Made by a program: the position numbers and the translations under genes
Notes under the pieces: model-generated
The model's database searches: none
Seen by the model: the letters and a program-made list of their open reading frames with translations, nothing else
What the model was told of the DNA's origin: nothing
Assembly: GCA_008711295.1 (NCBI GenBank)
Contig: VUYV01000010.1
Location: 5,580,522 to 5,644,521, forward strand
Source of the DNA: Anarhynchus alexandrinus
Lineage: Eukaryota; Chordata; Aves; Charadriiformes; Charadriidae
Reading direction: 5' to 3'
DNA: 64,000 nucleotides
Shown: in pieces, positions 1 through 13,800 of the stretch
Numbering within the stretch: the first letter of the stretch is position 1
How the letters are laid out: each line of letters opens with the position of its first letter

Positions 1-3000
1 AGGTGCCATCAGAGGGCACAATGGCTTAGACGCAATGAGGACAGGATTTCTGTCCAAGCATGGGGGAAAGACCTGCCCCTTTGTGTTTGTCTTCAGCAGC
101 TGATTTATCTTCCTGCAGACTTTGCTCTCTTCCAGCTCCTGCTGCCTAGCTCGCCGTGGATGAGTTTGGAGATGGTGTGCTGCACTCTCCCCTTATCACC
201 AGGGATCTGGAGGCAGTGACGTGCCCTTGGGGACAGCCACGAAGCGCCTCTGACCCAGCTCAAACTTCGGCATTCACTAAAAATGCCATCAGTGCCTGAG
301 GCAGGACTGGAAGCACAGCTCCAGCAGCTTCTGTCCATGTATTACGCAGGCTTTTCCAAAGGATCAGAGTCTCACAAACAATTCAATAAAAATAAGACGC
401 TTGAATTTTGATTTTTTTCCCATCCTATGCATGCACAGGGTAAAATAATAGTAAATCTGACCATCAAACTAGTAACACTCAGTGGCCTCTGCCATGCCCA
501 TTGCTCTGCTGCACTGGCCCCGCTCTCAACCCAGAGCTGAGAGCTTCAGACCCCAACTGCGCAAAGGAGCCCCAAAGCTCTTTGCGTTTGCTCAGGCATT
601 TTTGGCGCTCCACGTGGAGCAGGGTAATTGTACAAGTCTCCAGCGTTTCCGCTTTCTGTTTGTTTACCTTCTGGGATTTTCACGCATTATCAGATCCACT
701 TGTTTTATTAACCATCAAGGCCAGCAGTAGCTGAGTGACACGTATTTATATAAACACGGATGGGCCAGTACAAACAGACCTGCCGACCAGCCTGCGGGCA
801 GCTCTAAACTAAAGCATTCCTTGCATCATGTGCCGCTTGACCAGATTCAGTGGGGACACAGAAGGTGTAGGCACTCGTGTGAGTCCAAGTTAGTGTCGCT
901 GGTGTGTTAAGAGGACCAGAAGAAGGCAGGGACGAGGGCATGCCAGGCTCATTTGGGTTTACTTCTGAATCTACGCTCTGCGTTTAGGGAAAGGTCCAGG
1001 CAGCAGTTTTGGATGGTTCCCTCCCTCCTATCTGTCACCTTTGAAGATTTGTTCCCAAGTTGTTTTCTTTCAGCTCTGTGATAATGTGCCTCTGGGCGAT
1101 GGAGCATGCTGATGCCAGCTGGAAACAGATGCACTGTAGGCTTCTCCACAGCTGTTTTCCTAAATCTTTTCAAGACAGATGCTCTTCAAGGGAGACGATG
1201 CAATTGGCACCACTTCTCTTCAATCCTCTTTGAAGCTCCCAAGCATGGTATGATGGGCAAAGCTGGCTGTGTCTTTGTGGCTTAGCTGGGATAAGACAGA
1301 TCCCTCCTCAGCACCACAGAGGGTATTCACAGCAGTCACACACGTGTAGGTAAGAGCAGCAGGTGTTGTGTGTCCCCGGACACCGCTCCGGAGCAGTCGT
1401 GGTGGGGCATTGCTGTATCCTCGCACTCCTTCAGCCCTGCCACAGTGCTCATTTCCTCCACAGGAGCCAAGGAGGGCTCCGGGGTCAAATACTTCCTCAC
1501 TGCCGAGTAGGGCTTGTGTATCTGCAAGCATCTGTGAGTCAGCTCTATTAACAAGTCACTGGGCAGCAAAGGACAACCTTGCCCTTCTTTTTCTAAATAC
1601 CATGGCTGGGTGATGCTCCCTCCCCACCTGAGTGCTCAGCACCTGCAGGATGGGATGGGATGGGACGGCTGGGGCTGGGCTGGCACAGCCAGGACCAAGT
1701 TGATCCCTCCAAAAGTTTCTGCTGTTGTGCAGCCGGCTCCTGTGGGCTCTGCTCCAATATTCATGAGCCGAAAAACACAAGCTCTCCCTTTTCCCCCAGT
1801 ACAGGCTGCCGAGGGCATGAATGCAGAGATTCACAATATTCTTTTTCCTTCTTGGGATGGAAGCTCATAAAAGATGCACTGTCCATGTGGGCATCAGCCC
1901 CTTTGTCCTGCTCTGCCACATGCTTAGATCAAAACATCATGGCATGATCTGTATTTTGGGGAATGCTCCTACGCTGGTCCCTTGCTCTGTCTGGACCTCT
2001 CAAGGGTGCATAGCACTGGGTGACAGGGGTAACGTGCCTGTATGTGACACTGTTTGCAAAAGCAGAGACCCAGCATCTGGTGGCTCCTTGTGGGTGTGCT
2101 GTGTCTTTGGGTCCCTGTTAAGCATGCCCAGCTCCAGAGGCATCACCTACCCCATGGTCTGGCATGGACTCTGGTCACCAATGAGGCTATGCAAGCTTGG
2201 GAGCAGGAGGGGGGCAGCAGAGCTGCGGGTGTGTGAGATCCAGGCTGCTGCAAGGGAGCCTGAGAGCGCAGTCAGCTGCGGGACTCTCACGCTCGGTGGG
2301 TGAAGCTTGAAAGGTCTCCAGGGAGTCTCATGCGGGGGGTTTTGAGCTCAGCTTTCTGCTGCAGCACTGCTTCAAGCAGACCATACTCCTGGCTTCAGGG
2401 CAGCTCAAAGAGCAGCCAGAGGACATCGTTCTCAAGGGAAGACCCGGGTCAAACTGAAGCCACCTCCAAACACGATGCTCAGCAGGGAATCCCTGGATCC
2501 TGGATTTGATTTCATATTTGTTTCTGCCCTACCCTGCCCCACCACTCTCTCCTTTGCTTGTTCTCTTGGTGGTCTGCATGTTTTTCCCTTCAGCTCCCAT
2601 TAGCACAAGCCAGGTCTTCCTAGGGTGGGCCATGGTCCAGAGAAGAGGTTGGATGAGCAGCTGGGTGTAATTAGAGATCCAGGGACCAGGAAAGATTTAC
2701 TTTTCATTCAAATTAAGTAATAGTGTCCCACAGTCAAAATCCTCTCCTCAAGACATTAAACAAACACAGGCTTGAGAGCTCTTATGGAGAAGGGGAACCT
2801 CTAAGCCACACAGGAGACGCTGAGACTTATCTACCTGTGGATGGAGCACATCTGGGAGAGAAGGATGAAGAGGTGGAGGGCATCCAGGGAGCAACATGGG
2901 CAGAAGGGTGCATGGGGTTTTAGTACTGTTTGCAGATGGCTCTGCTGCTCTTCAGCTGGGTAGTTCAGTCCTGCGCAGCACCTGGGAGCCAGGGGTAGGG

Positions 3001-4714
3001 AGGTTCCTTATCTCAGCTGTGGCCATGCCAGCACACTGTATGACTGCCGCCTAGTGAGCCTGAAAGAGAAGCCCTGGCACTGCAGCAGGAAACAGGGAGC
3101 TTGCTGCCACTTGGAGAGACTCTGTAGCTTGTACGATGCTCCCTGCAAGGGCAAGCCACGCAGCATCTGCACTGGAAATAAGATATTTTTTTTTCCCCCA
3201 CTTCATGTGATTTTCCTTCATATTAATTGATACATAACAAACGCACAAGGGAAGGGCAATCTCATCCTTCTCAGTCCAGGAGGCTTTCCGCTTCATGGTG
3301 CTAAGCAGGTATGTTCATGCTTGACTGCAAAAGACACTTTCTTTAACCACCCCTCAAACTCCAGTATGTCCTTTAGCCTTGGCTCAATCTGCAAGCAACA
3401 CAGTCTTGAAACCACTTTCTGTGTCCCTCCCCGGGCCACTGCTGAGAAGGTCTGGCTTTATTATATGCTCATTCAGAATAATCTCACCGAATCTACCCTC
3501 TTCCAAGGTTTTAACAGAGAGTGACAGCTCCTACATCCCTCTGTGGAGAGAACTACCACGGTAGAGCACTGGAGTCCCCAGATTCCCCCCTCTTCCTCTA
3601 TGCCCCCCCACAGCAGCTATAGCACACACCATGGCTCCTCAGGTCACCATATGAACTGCTTAGCTGCTTACCACCATTGCTGCTTCCCAGACCAAGTGAA
3701 ATCAGTTCAGGATGGCCATCAACAACCTTTCCTCTGTCCCTCTCCCCTGCCTATGAACTGATTCACAAAGTAAAAGCAATGCCATCTGTTCCAGGAAAAG
3801 TTAAATATGTTTGTGACAAGACATGAACACAATGCCAGCCAAGTGTTTGCAGTAATTGCTCCATGGTTATATATAACACTGAGAAACACCCATTTGAGGC
3901 CCACGCTGAATTTATACCCCCTAGCACTCAGATCCCAAGCATGGATCCACTTTCAGCTGCTGAAGGGGAACTCCAGCTTCGTCAGGAAAATTGACCTTGG
4001 TCAATTCTCCCACTTGTTTTGGGTTTTTTTTTCTTTCCAAGATAGGGGGTAGTGCTGCGAACATGTACAGCCAAGTGTCCCAGCATGGGACAAATCAGTT
4101 CAGGCACATCACCTTCTCAGAGCCACAGTCTCCAAAACGACCAGAGATTCTCCAGCTCCTCTCACAGAGTTATTCACCTGGCCTGGCTGAGGCTTCTCCT
4201 CACCCCCACGGGTACAAGGCAGAGCATTAAATCCCAGCTTCCTAGAAAAGCTGGAAGCCCCTCACAGCCACCATCAAGTGCAGCCTTGCCTTCTCCCATG
4301 GATATTTCTCAACGTCCCCCAAAATGACCTGCCAGATTTAGAAACCAGACCTACGACCCTAGCAGCCCCTGATGAGGTGAGAATAAGCAATGCCAGAGAA
4401 ACACAAGGAGAGTCAGGAAGGCAGTTTCTCTGAAGAGCTTACAAGGAAGCTATCAGACCATGCAAATGTTTCTCTATCTTCCTTCTGCCTGCAAGACTAC
4501 ATCAGAGGTCATCACCATCTCCCCTGAGATGTCTCCAGCTTCTTTTTCAATTAATTAATTAGATGAATTCACACTTGGTGAATGTGGCAGATTTCCAGTC
4601 AGCTGTGCTAATTTGCAGGTGTACTGCAGCCAAGATCTCCCTGGTGGGCTCTCCCTGCCTGGTCCTCCAACACTTACCAGGTAAGAGCAGTCAAGGCAGA
4701 GCCGTGCACCTTAC
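1..4714 (-). other. FLT4: FLT4 intron 2 (partial, runs off the left edge)
   Basis: This stretch lies 3' of FLT4 exon 2 on the minus strand and contains no open frame that resembles a known protein or the expected exon 3. It is ordinary unique-looking DNA. A short GGGAT-type run lies near 1650-1665, and a TTAATTAATTAAT run at about 4550-4560 is AT-rich. I see no transposon, RNA gene or other structured element. Confidence 0.75.
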
Positions 4715-4811
4715 CTGCAGGTGATGGTCAGCGTATCCTTGGCGTTGATGACGTGTTCCTCCTCGGTGATGCTAAGAGTAGGGGGGGTCATAGAATAGCT
4801 GCTCACCAGAT
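4715..4811 (-). CDS. FLT4: FLT4 (VEGFR-3) coding exon 2, start of first Ig-like domain
   Basis: This 97-base exon on the minus strand is bounded by a CAG acceptor (CTCTCCACAG, just above 4811) and a GTAAGG donor (4714-4709). With the split codon from exon 1 it encodes [20 protein letters not shown], then [12 protein letters not shown] and a split final codon. This is the mature N-terminus and first beta strands of Ig domain 1 of VEGFR-3; the Cys near the end is the first disulfide cysteine of that domain. The 97-base length and the phases fit the family's exon structure. Exon 3, which should begin with the GQHPLEW-type segment, was searched for in 1-4714 by eye and not found. The rest of the receptor (remaining Ig domains, transmembrane segment, split kinase) therefore lies beyond the left edge. 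No frameshift or stop is seen. Confidence 0.95.
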
Positions 4812-7800
4812 CTGTGGAGAGAAAAGAGAGAGGGGATGATGCAGACATCTGCTAATCTGGACCCACCGCTGTGGGCAGCAGCAAGCTCAGCATCATGAGC
4901 CTGGAGAGGGGCAAAACCTCTTGAAGGAAACATGTCATAGGACTCTGCTCTTCAGCAACAGCTCTAAGGCTGGGGCCAGAGAGCCCCTGGGCTCAGACAG
5001 ACAGACTAGGACAGATAAGGGCCAGAAAAAGAATGGAAGGCCAAAAGTCAGGGAATCCAGGTGTGGCCATTCCTCACTAGGTGACTGAGATGGAGCTCAC
5101 TTGGACTACTGCTCTGAAATTATCTTATCTGATAACTGGAGGGAGGCTGGTGGGAGAATTTTTCTATACACATGTAGTTTTCTGTAATCAGGGAGGAGAA
5201 ATTAGGGGCACCCAGACACCACAAATGCAAACCTCTTACGTTTGTACAGAGATCCAGCAGGCATTCACCGAATGCCCTTCTCCTGCCGGGCACTCACTTT
5301 GGGAACAGGCAGTCACCCAAACATGACCAAACCTTTGGGGATTACAGCAGCCCCCTTCCCTGCACCACAGCCGGACAGGCATTCCAGGAGTGAAATTATC
5401 CAGGCTCAAGGACGGGCAGTTAAACATTATCATGCACTTCTCTCAGCTTTTGTCTGGGAGAGTCCCACTTCTCATGTGCTTGCATCTCCGGCATGCCAGA
5501 CACGCACCCTAAGCGAGCTCCTCATGGACAAAACATCTTGAAGTACCGGTTACCCTCAGAGATGTACCCGTTGTTTTTCATTAGCATGGTGTTGCTGACC
5601 GTCATTACTTCATGATCTTTATCTTAAAACTCCAGCTTCTGGAGACGTGAGATAATTCAAAAGAAAAGTCTTGGTGACTGCAAAAACCAAGCAAGTAAAC
5701 TAACCAGAAATAGAAAAGAAAAAAAAAAGGAAAGAAAAAGTTGCAAAATGTGAAGCTGTGACTCAGGTAGATGTTAAATGCTAAGGAAGAAAAGAATGCA
5801 AAAATATGTTGCTAGCTCAATTTTCTACAGAAACATGAAGTTTTTGCAGCTGCGTTCTGTGCAAAACTACCTTCTTTCCTCGTAATATTCAAACCCATTT
5901 ATCAGTTTCAGAGAGATCTGGCAGAGAGGAAGAGAGAGGTCTTGAGGACGTGGTGCGTCCACGAGTTTTACAAGCAACAGGCACGCCATATGCTGCCTCT
6001 CCTCCGAAATCATGGCCTGAGGGCCACGGGCCTTGGAAGCCCTGTGGTAAAGCCATGCGATGAATGTTTCTCTATGGGGAAACCTGCCCCAGGAGACACC
6101 AAATGGCCACCAGCCCCTCCCATGCAAGGTCTCTGAGGGGTGGCATGAGGAGCCAGGCCCCCAGGGAAGCCGGGGTGCCCAGAGCCCACCGCCACCAGGA
6201 GAGGCCACCGGGGGAAAACGCGGCAGTGGAGGGACGTGCTGAGCAGCACCACCAGCACGGCCAGGCCAGGGCCGCCGGCCTTGTTCTCCCCGATTGTTCT
6301 CCACTTCCTTCCCGCCTGCGCGTGGCTCTGAGGCAGCCGTCCCTGCGGCTGCCCCCATGGCAACAGCGGGGCACTGGCCATCTTCCCCCCCCCATCTCCT
6401 GCCATCTCCCGCCTCCTCTTCCCTCGCCTGCGTGAGGTGGCGTCAGCCCAGGGGCCGCCTCAGCCCACCTCCGTGGGGGTCCCGGTTCCTAGAGACACCC
6501 CTCTCCCACCCACTCCCCAGTGAGGAGTCAACAACAACAACAACAACAGCAGCAGCCATCATTCGTCATTCAACGCGCGTGTTGGGTCGGCGTCACCGCA
6601 GCCCCTGGGACCAGGCGGCGCTTGACCCCCATGGAGGACGCCCTGCCTCGCGCCTCCAACCTCCCCATCCTTGCGGGAGGGGACGTCAGATGTCACACAC
6701 AAAAATGTGCCCTGGGGCTGTGAAAATAAATGAGCGCATTTTTGCTAAAATCCCTTCAAAATGTAACGAGGTTTATGAAAAAAAAAAAAGGGGGGTGGGG
6801 GAGGAATCTGACCGCTAAGCTGCATTTCCTATTAATGCCGGACACGCTTATCCCAGTGCAAACACCGCTCTCCAGATGGACACAGCCCGCCAGTCCATCG
6901 CCCTGGCAAGCGGCTGGGGGTGTCCACTGCCCCCACAGTGCTCAGCCCAAAATGTGGAAGATACGGCTCACCATGGGGCTGACTGGGGCCAGTAGACCCT
7001 CTCATCCAGTGAGCAGAAAGCTAATCCCCAAAATCCTGGCACAGCCATCCCCAGGGCTGGCTGCGACAGGCGCTGAAGTGGGTCTCACACCGGAGCCACC
7101 CCCCTTGCTCAAACCACGAAAAAAAAGCGGTCCAGGGCAGCAGGATCCTCTCAGTTGATGCTATGCATCACGTCTGCCCCACCGCTGGGCTCAGAGGGAG
7201 CAGGATGGCAGCAGAAATAACCCCCTGCCTCCCTTCACGTGCTGCCTGGTGACCTGTTAGCAAACAACGCCAGGGGGTGGAGGGGAAGAAAGAAAAAGTA
7301 CGATCTGTGCAGGTTGAGGCTGTGGGATTCCTGCAGATGCATCCTGTCCGTGGCCCTCCGCGAGTACAACAGGAAAAGGAACCACTGCTCCCTCCGAAAG
7401 CACCGTGGCGCGGGGCTGGGGACGCTCCTGCTGCTGGCAGCCAGCGCCGGGCCGGCCCCCTTGATGGCCACAGACTGCTGGAGCTTCGGGGACTCCCTGC
7501 ATCAGGCACCGGCCCACGCTGGGGACCCACTGCTCACCCTGACACCCCATTCCAGGGCTGGCACCTCAGGGTGCTGGTGCTCACAGCCGCACATGGCATC
7601 CAGGACAGGCAAAGGGATGCCCAGAGCTATTCCCAGCCTGCAAAAGCATCTTCATCAGCTTCCCCCCAAAAAAATCTCGGTCCCTCTCCGTGCTTGCCAG
7701 CCAGATCCACCCCATTGCTGCCCCTGTCCTTTCCCTCCCTGAGGGAGCATGTTCTCTCTTGTGTCTCACTCTCCCCAGCACTGAACTTGGTGCTGGGTTT

Positions 7801-10800
7801 GGCCATTAAATCTCCACTAACGGACACACAGATGGTTTGTGTCTCTGGCAAATCCCAGGGTGCGAGGGAGATGTCTCCAGAGCATGGAGCGTCTCCTCTC
7901 CTCCGAGTCCCTCCTTCCCCACCTCCAACCCCGCCGATGCTTTATCTCCTCAGCCATCCGAGCAGACCCCGCTCTCTCGTGCACACCAAATCGCGCCCTT
8001 GCACGGGGAGAGCATTAATGTAATTAAAAAGGCATGCGGCAGCCCCGGCGAGCTTTGTTTTTTCAAGATGGTTTCCAAGCAAGTTGGCAGCGGGATATTA
8101 AAATAAACAGAGGGGGATTGATGGGTTGCGGGGAGAGGAAGCAGGATCCCACAGCCGCTCACACCTTGTCTATTTTCAGCAAAGTGTGTTTCCCAGCAGT
8201 TTTTCTAGCCTTGATCTCTCAGCGCACAGCTCTGAAAGGGGCCAGGCTGGACTGAGGGCCTTCTCCTTATCGACGGCGGCTCCTTCATTTTCTCCATCCC
8301 CCTCCACCTCTTTCTGCACCCTGAGATCACTGCTGCTCTCAGCACGGCGGGGCTGCCCGCTGGGGTCCTGCATCCCAGGGCTCTCCCTGCCTGGTGGGGA
8401 AGCCACGCTTGCCCTGGAAAGTGGTACCCACCCCAGGGTGTCTTGCAGAGACCGGGCAGCCCGCAGGCTCCAGCCTTCTGCCTGACCTTGAGCACGTTGC
8501 AGGAAAGCCTTGCCAGGGGCCTGGTTTTCCCTTGCGACGGCTGCAGATGGCTAAATCGCTGCAGAGCAACATCTGTGCCAGAGCCAGCACCGCCGCAGCG
8601 TGCAATGGCTTTTGGAAACCTATGCAAAGGCTGCGCGGGGGTGGAGGTGGCAGCATGGCACGGCACGGTATGGCACGACACAGCTCCCGCTCTCCGTCTG
8701 CTTCCACTTGCAGGAAGCCCTGCACCGGATCCTCCCTCCGAGCCCCCGCACACCACCTCAGCCCCTCTCCGCTTCCCCTTCCCTCCCTCTCTGCTGAGTC
8801 GGCCCCGCTGACTGATTAACGGGGCACCTTTCCGGAGAGGGATTTTGTTCACACTCTGTCCTTCTCGCTGACTTCCTTCCCCGTCGCTGGACTGGATCAC
8901 TCTGGCCACAGCCGCCATGTGTCCCCAGCTAACCGGCACAGCTCACGCTCCTGCCACTGAACCTACTGCTTTGGGATTTTGTGATCAGAGCTGCAAAATA
9001 ACGTGCACAGAACAAAGCTGGCCCACCTGAGGCCACGTGCTCCCACTTGTCTCCCTGTACCTCACATAGCCAGCCCACCCCAGCCTGCCCACCCCAGTGC
9101 TGTACTGGGGCAAAAGATAGGCTGGAAGGGAAACAAAGAGTGTCCTCTCCCCCGGCAAAGCTACCCTGACCCTGCTACCACCCCATCTCTGATTTGCTGT
9201 ATTCAGGCAAAAATTCCCAGTCAACAAGCATCCTGACAAAGCAAGGCAGGAACTTGAGATTTGGACACTTTCTACAAAAGGGATTTCTGGCAGGTTTGTA
9301 CCACGTAACCGAATTCCCAGACCAAGGCTCCAGGATGGAGCCCCTGAATTTACCCACATCTCGAGTCTGCAATGCAAAGCACCACAGATGAGCCTCTTCC
9401 AACTTGCTGGGCTGAGGCAGCTGCCCTGGCCTGTCCCCAGCCGGGGCTCAACAGCACTCGGAACGCCCTGGGATTCTTCAGAGCCCAGGGCTACCAGATA
9501 GCCCGATGTGGCTCATCTTGCCACACATCCTTCCTTTTCTTTTGGGTTTTACCCCCAGCCCGAAGCCTTGGCTGCCCTGAGCTGCCCCTGCGGGCTGCAA
9601 AGCTGGTGGGGGAGCTCTTCCCTTGCAAGCAGGGCAAGGCATGCACTTAGACACGCAATCACACACCATAGCTATTATGTGACCTGCTCCTGTAGAGCCA
9701 ACAAAAAAATTCTGGTACCTCTCTGGCAATTGGGGAAAAAGGGACTGAATGACCCTTTTTGATGCAGAAGAGCAGCGATAAGCTATTGCTGGGGCAATAG
9801 GAGGAGAAACCTTGCTCTGCCCTTTCTGCAGACCTTTCCTCCCACTTTCCAGGCTGGGCTTGTCCAAATTAGCAGCATTTGCTGGCAAAACTCCACGTGC
9901 ACCATTTCCCCTTGCCCTGTAGGAACTAACCCCAGCATCGCAGGTGCAATCTTCCCTCTCTGCTCCAGTTACCTCTTCCCCACCTGCCCCACGCTGGTAT
10001 AACTGACTGCCCCGGTGCCTGGTGCTGGGGGACCCGCAGATGCCTGCAGACACATGGGAAGTCCACGTGCCAGAGGCAAAACTGGGCCAACTTCCCACCT
10101 ACGGGGCTGAAGTTTCCCCACGGAACAATGACTCCTCATGTGTGGGGCAAGCATCCAGCTGCGGGTTGGAGCGGCAAAGCGATCCTCACGCATGGAGCAG
10201 GCAGCTGGCAGGGGGAATTTGGACGTAGGGCTGTCAGCTCCTCCTCTTCCTCCTCCCAGTGCTCGCCAGCACGGAGGAAGGCTTGTTTTGCAGAGAGGTG
10301 AGATATCGCACAAGGCTGAGAAATGAATGGCAGGCTCTGGCGACGTGGGGATGAAACATCAGGTGTTTTCTCTCCAGGCTGACAGTGGGCAGGGAGAGCC
10401 CCAAACCACGGCGGGAATTCACACCAAAATGGAGCAGGTTCTGCCCAGCAGCCTGCACTGGGGGGAAAAGGGAGAGGTGGCGTGCTAAAGGGCTCTGTGG
10501 GCAAGATGGAAGCAGGCTGAAGAAATGAATAAATTAAAAATAACAATGGAAATCCCCCAAAACCATGCATTTGCACAAAGGGCAAAGGAAACAGATCCCT
10601 TCTTTTATGAGGTTCCTTTGAGGTTGGCCATCACTTCAGACCTGTCCCAGAAGGGTTAAACCCAGGGGCTGCGCTCCTCTGTGCAGGATCAGCCCCTCTG
10701 CGCCCTGTATTGTGCTACAGCAGCACTGCTGTCCCAGCCATGCACCTCCACACACCAACAGCTTATTCAGCTCTGAGGAAACACCTTTCCCCCTCTCACA

Positions 10801-13800
10801 GCTGGCAACGCTGATGATGAGACAATACTCCCCTGGTCTGGAGATTTTCATCCATGCATCTCAAAGCCCTGAAACGTCACCAGATCAAAGTGTGGTGGAT
10901 CTGTGCCCTCACCATTTTGTGAGGATATTCCCAAAGCATCAGATGTTCCTTCGCTCCAGCCAGGGCAGCCAACTTCGTTCAAGGGACATAAAGATCTAAT
11001 AATTATAGGAACTCAGTCAATACTCACAAACACAGAGGTGATCATCGTTATTGGGTGTCTGATCCCTCCTGTCCAACACCAAAAGTATAACAAAACATTA
11101 ACTTTGCCCTGAGACACCTGTGGGTAAGTCAGGAGCCCCCTGAGCACAGTCCAATATGAGGACTGAGGAAGGGGCCACCAGGACTGCTGGAAGTGCTTTT
11201 TTCTTGGCACCAGCCCCAGAGATGCCCCAAGCAGCACGGGTCTGCAGTGATGCCACGTGAGGAGGAAGGACACATGTCCAAAGCGACAGGGCATTGGGGG
11301 GATGCAAAAATCAAGGCTCTCCTCCAGCTCAGCACCTGTGGACGGAGGAGACCGCAGCCAAAGCATCCCCCTGCCTGCCAGCCAAGTGGGGAGTGGGATG
11401 GGGTGGGCAGAGACACGAGCAGCACATCGTGTGATGGCAGCATGGTCCTGACACAAGCAGAAGCAGCTACAGCCGGACCAGCCACACCGCGAGACTGGGC
11501 ATTCTGCTCTGCTCCCCCAGCCCCTGGCCCTCCATGGTAGCACGGCCATGCACCCAGTGCCCACGGGTCCAGCCAAACAGCCCCACAACCTCCAAAAAGC
11601 TGCTCTGGCCTCAATGCACGCACCCCAACAGGTCCGTTTAGCCTCTCAGTGCTCATAAACTTTAATTAACTGGTTCTTTCCTGGCAAGGCACAAAAATCT
11701 TATAACCACCCTTACTGATGGGGAACGAGGCAAAGAAAGTCATGAGCCCTCTGGGTTCCTTCAGCTTTTGGACTTCCAAGCCAGCAGCCTCATCAGGGGA
11801 CAGAAGCAGAGGAGCTCGAAAGCAGGAGCTTCTTTCAAGAGAGCTGGGCTGTCCTGAGGAGCAAAGTGACCCTTGTATCCTTCAGTCCTGGTCCCTTGGT
11901 GCCTCCAGGCAGGGATTTAAATCAGGGCATTTCACAAGCCAGCTGCCCTGAGGTGGCACAGCATGGCTACATCCGACACCCCACCATGCTGCCACCTGCT
12001 TTTGGGACTCCGGTCTGCGCAGGCACAGCCACCTATGCCCTTGGGACCTGCCGCCACATCATCCCAAAGCATCACAAAGAGGGGTCAACAAGCGCCTGTC
12101 TGGGAGTGTTTATCTGTCTGCCTTTCTCCTCCCGCAGGAAGCCCTCTCTCACCATCGCCCTGCCTCGCTCCAGCCCGGTTTCCTGCTCCATCCTGCCAGG
12201 TTTACCCTGCTTTTTCCTCCTCCCCTCCCCCTGCCCCGCGACTGTCAGGCCATGTTTGCATTTCTGTCTCCTGCCGTCTTTCCTCTCCCTACACCCCCCC
12301 GCGCTCGCTCCCTACTCCATCCTCCCCGAGAGGCTACGTCCTGAGCCAAAGTTAGCCTCTGTCAGGTAGCCACATGTCCGGCCTGGGGCAGCGGGTCAGC
12401 CGGGGCCACCCTGCAGACCTCCTCCAGGATCTCTGCTGTCAGCAGCCTCCCCAGGCCCCGGGGGAGACGGCTGTTTGCTGCTCTCGCTGGGGCGAGGGAT
12501 GCTCCTGCACATCAGAGAGCTCGCTTCCCCTTCGGCGGGTCGCCGGCCCACCCTTTCTGGGCTGGCCAGACACCGCTTTGTTTGGTCCCCCATTGCCTGA
12601 ATCGCTCTGGGTTTGTTGGCTGCCTGCTCCTGCCCGGAGAATCCTTTTCCTGCCTTTGAGATAGAGGATGCTCAAGCCATCTGCGTGTTTTATTTCCTTG
12701 TAGAAACTAGCAAGCCAAGGATTGCTTCCTCTCCCTGACATTTCGGAGGGCAGCTCCGGCTCAGCGGGATGCGTAGGGAGGGGAGGGGGAGCCCAGCGCC
12801 TTCAGACAGGAACAGGACCTATTCTGTCCACAGGATTCACTCCCCCAGGGGCAGAAATCCTCAGACCTGCCAAAATGCCTGTGGCAGCTCCCACCGCCAT
12901 GGCTGTGGCTCTGCAGGAGCCTGGGGCGAGCCGCCCTGCTTAGCATACACAGCCACCCCTCTTCCAGTGGCCCCTATTAACTGCATGGCTAAACCCTTGC
13001 AAAACTCAATTAAAATTATCCTCCCACATCTTAAGGACTGTCAGGTTGCTTCTTTTCCCGTTTTAATTTACTTCATTCAAAATCTTGCCCTGCTCACATT
13101 CTCTGCCCCTGCAGGATGTGATTAACGTGGCGTAGAAGCAGCAGAGGGATCGGATGGCTTTAGGGGACCAGTAAAGAAATTAGCACCGTTCATTACATCT
13201 CTAACCTGAAGGAACGCAATCACAGAGGAATGGTCCACAGCTCGTGTGAAATGAGTGTCGGTCCAAACCTGGTACCTGGCAGACAGGAGTTGCCAGCACA
13301 AACGGATGGCCAGGATGGGCTGGGGACATCCCTCCATGGGCCCTGGGGGTCTGGGATCTCTGGGCAAGTGGCTCAGGAAAAGCTTCTGCTGCTGCCGCCT
13401 CCAGTTAACCTATTTAGGACTACTCAGGAGTTGCCTGGCCATTGCAGGATTCAGGGTTTAATTCCACCCTGTGTCTATCCAGATGTAACCCCAGGGGTGA
13501 AGTACCTCTGGCAGCAGTGGGTACAAACCCATGGGACACTAAAGAGACATCTTTGGCCACTGAGGTGAAATGATAGCCTATGCAGTGACAAAGGGCAAAC
13601 GACTAAAGGAAATTATTATCCACTGCTTCTCATGCTGTACCTGATGAAGTTATGAGACAGCCAACCAAGTACCTTTTTATGCAACTCAGCTAAACTGTGG
13701 ATTTTGCCACTGTGGATACCCACAGAGAGATTCCCAAAGAGAGGGATAAGCTCCCAGAGGACAAGTCACCACCAGCTCTTACACAGAGTGATCCAGGGGA

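Noticed and set aside
1..4714. FLT4 exon 3
   Set aside because: No minus-strand sequence matches the expected GQHPLEW start or the Tyr-rich YxCYYxY segment, so it must lie beyond the left edge.
6527..6557. Glutamine-rich frame at the CAA/CAG run, as a possible polyQ protein
   Set aside because: It is a short simple repeat in FLT4 intron 1. The frame ends quickly and has no associated domain.
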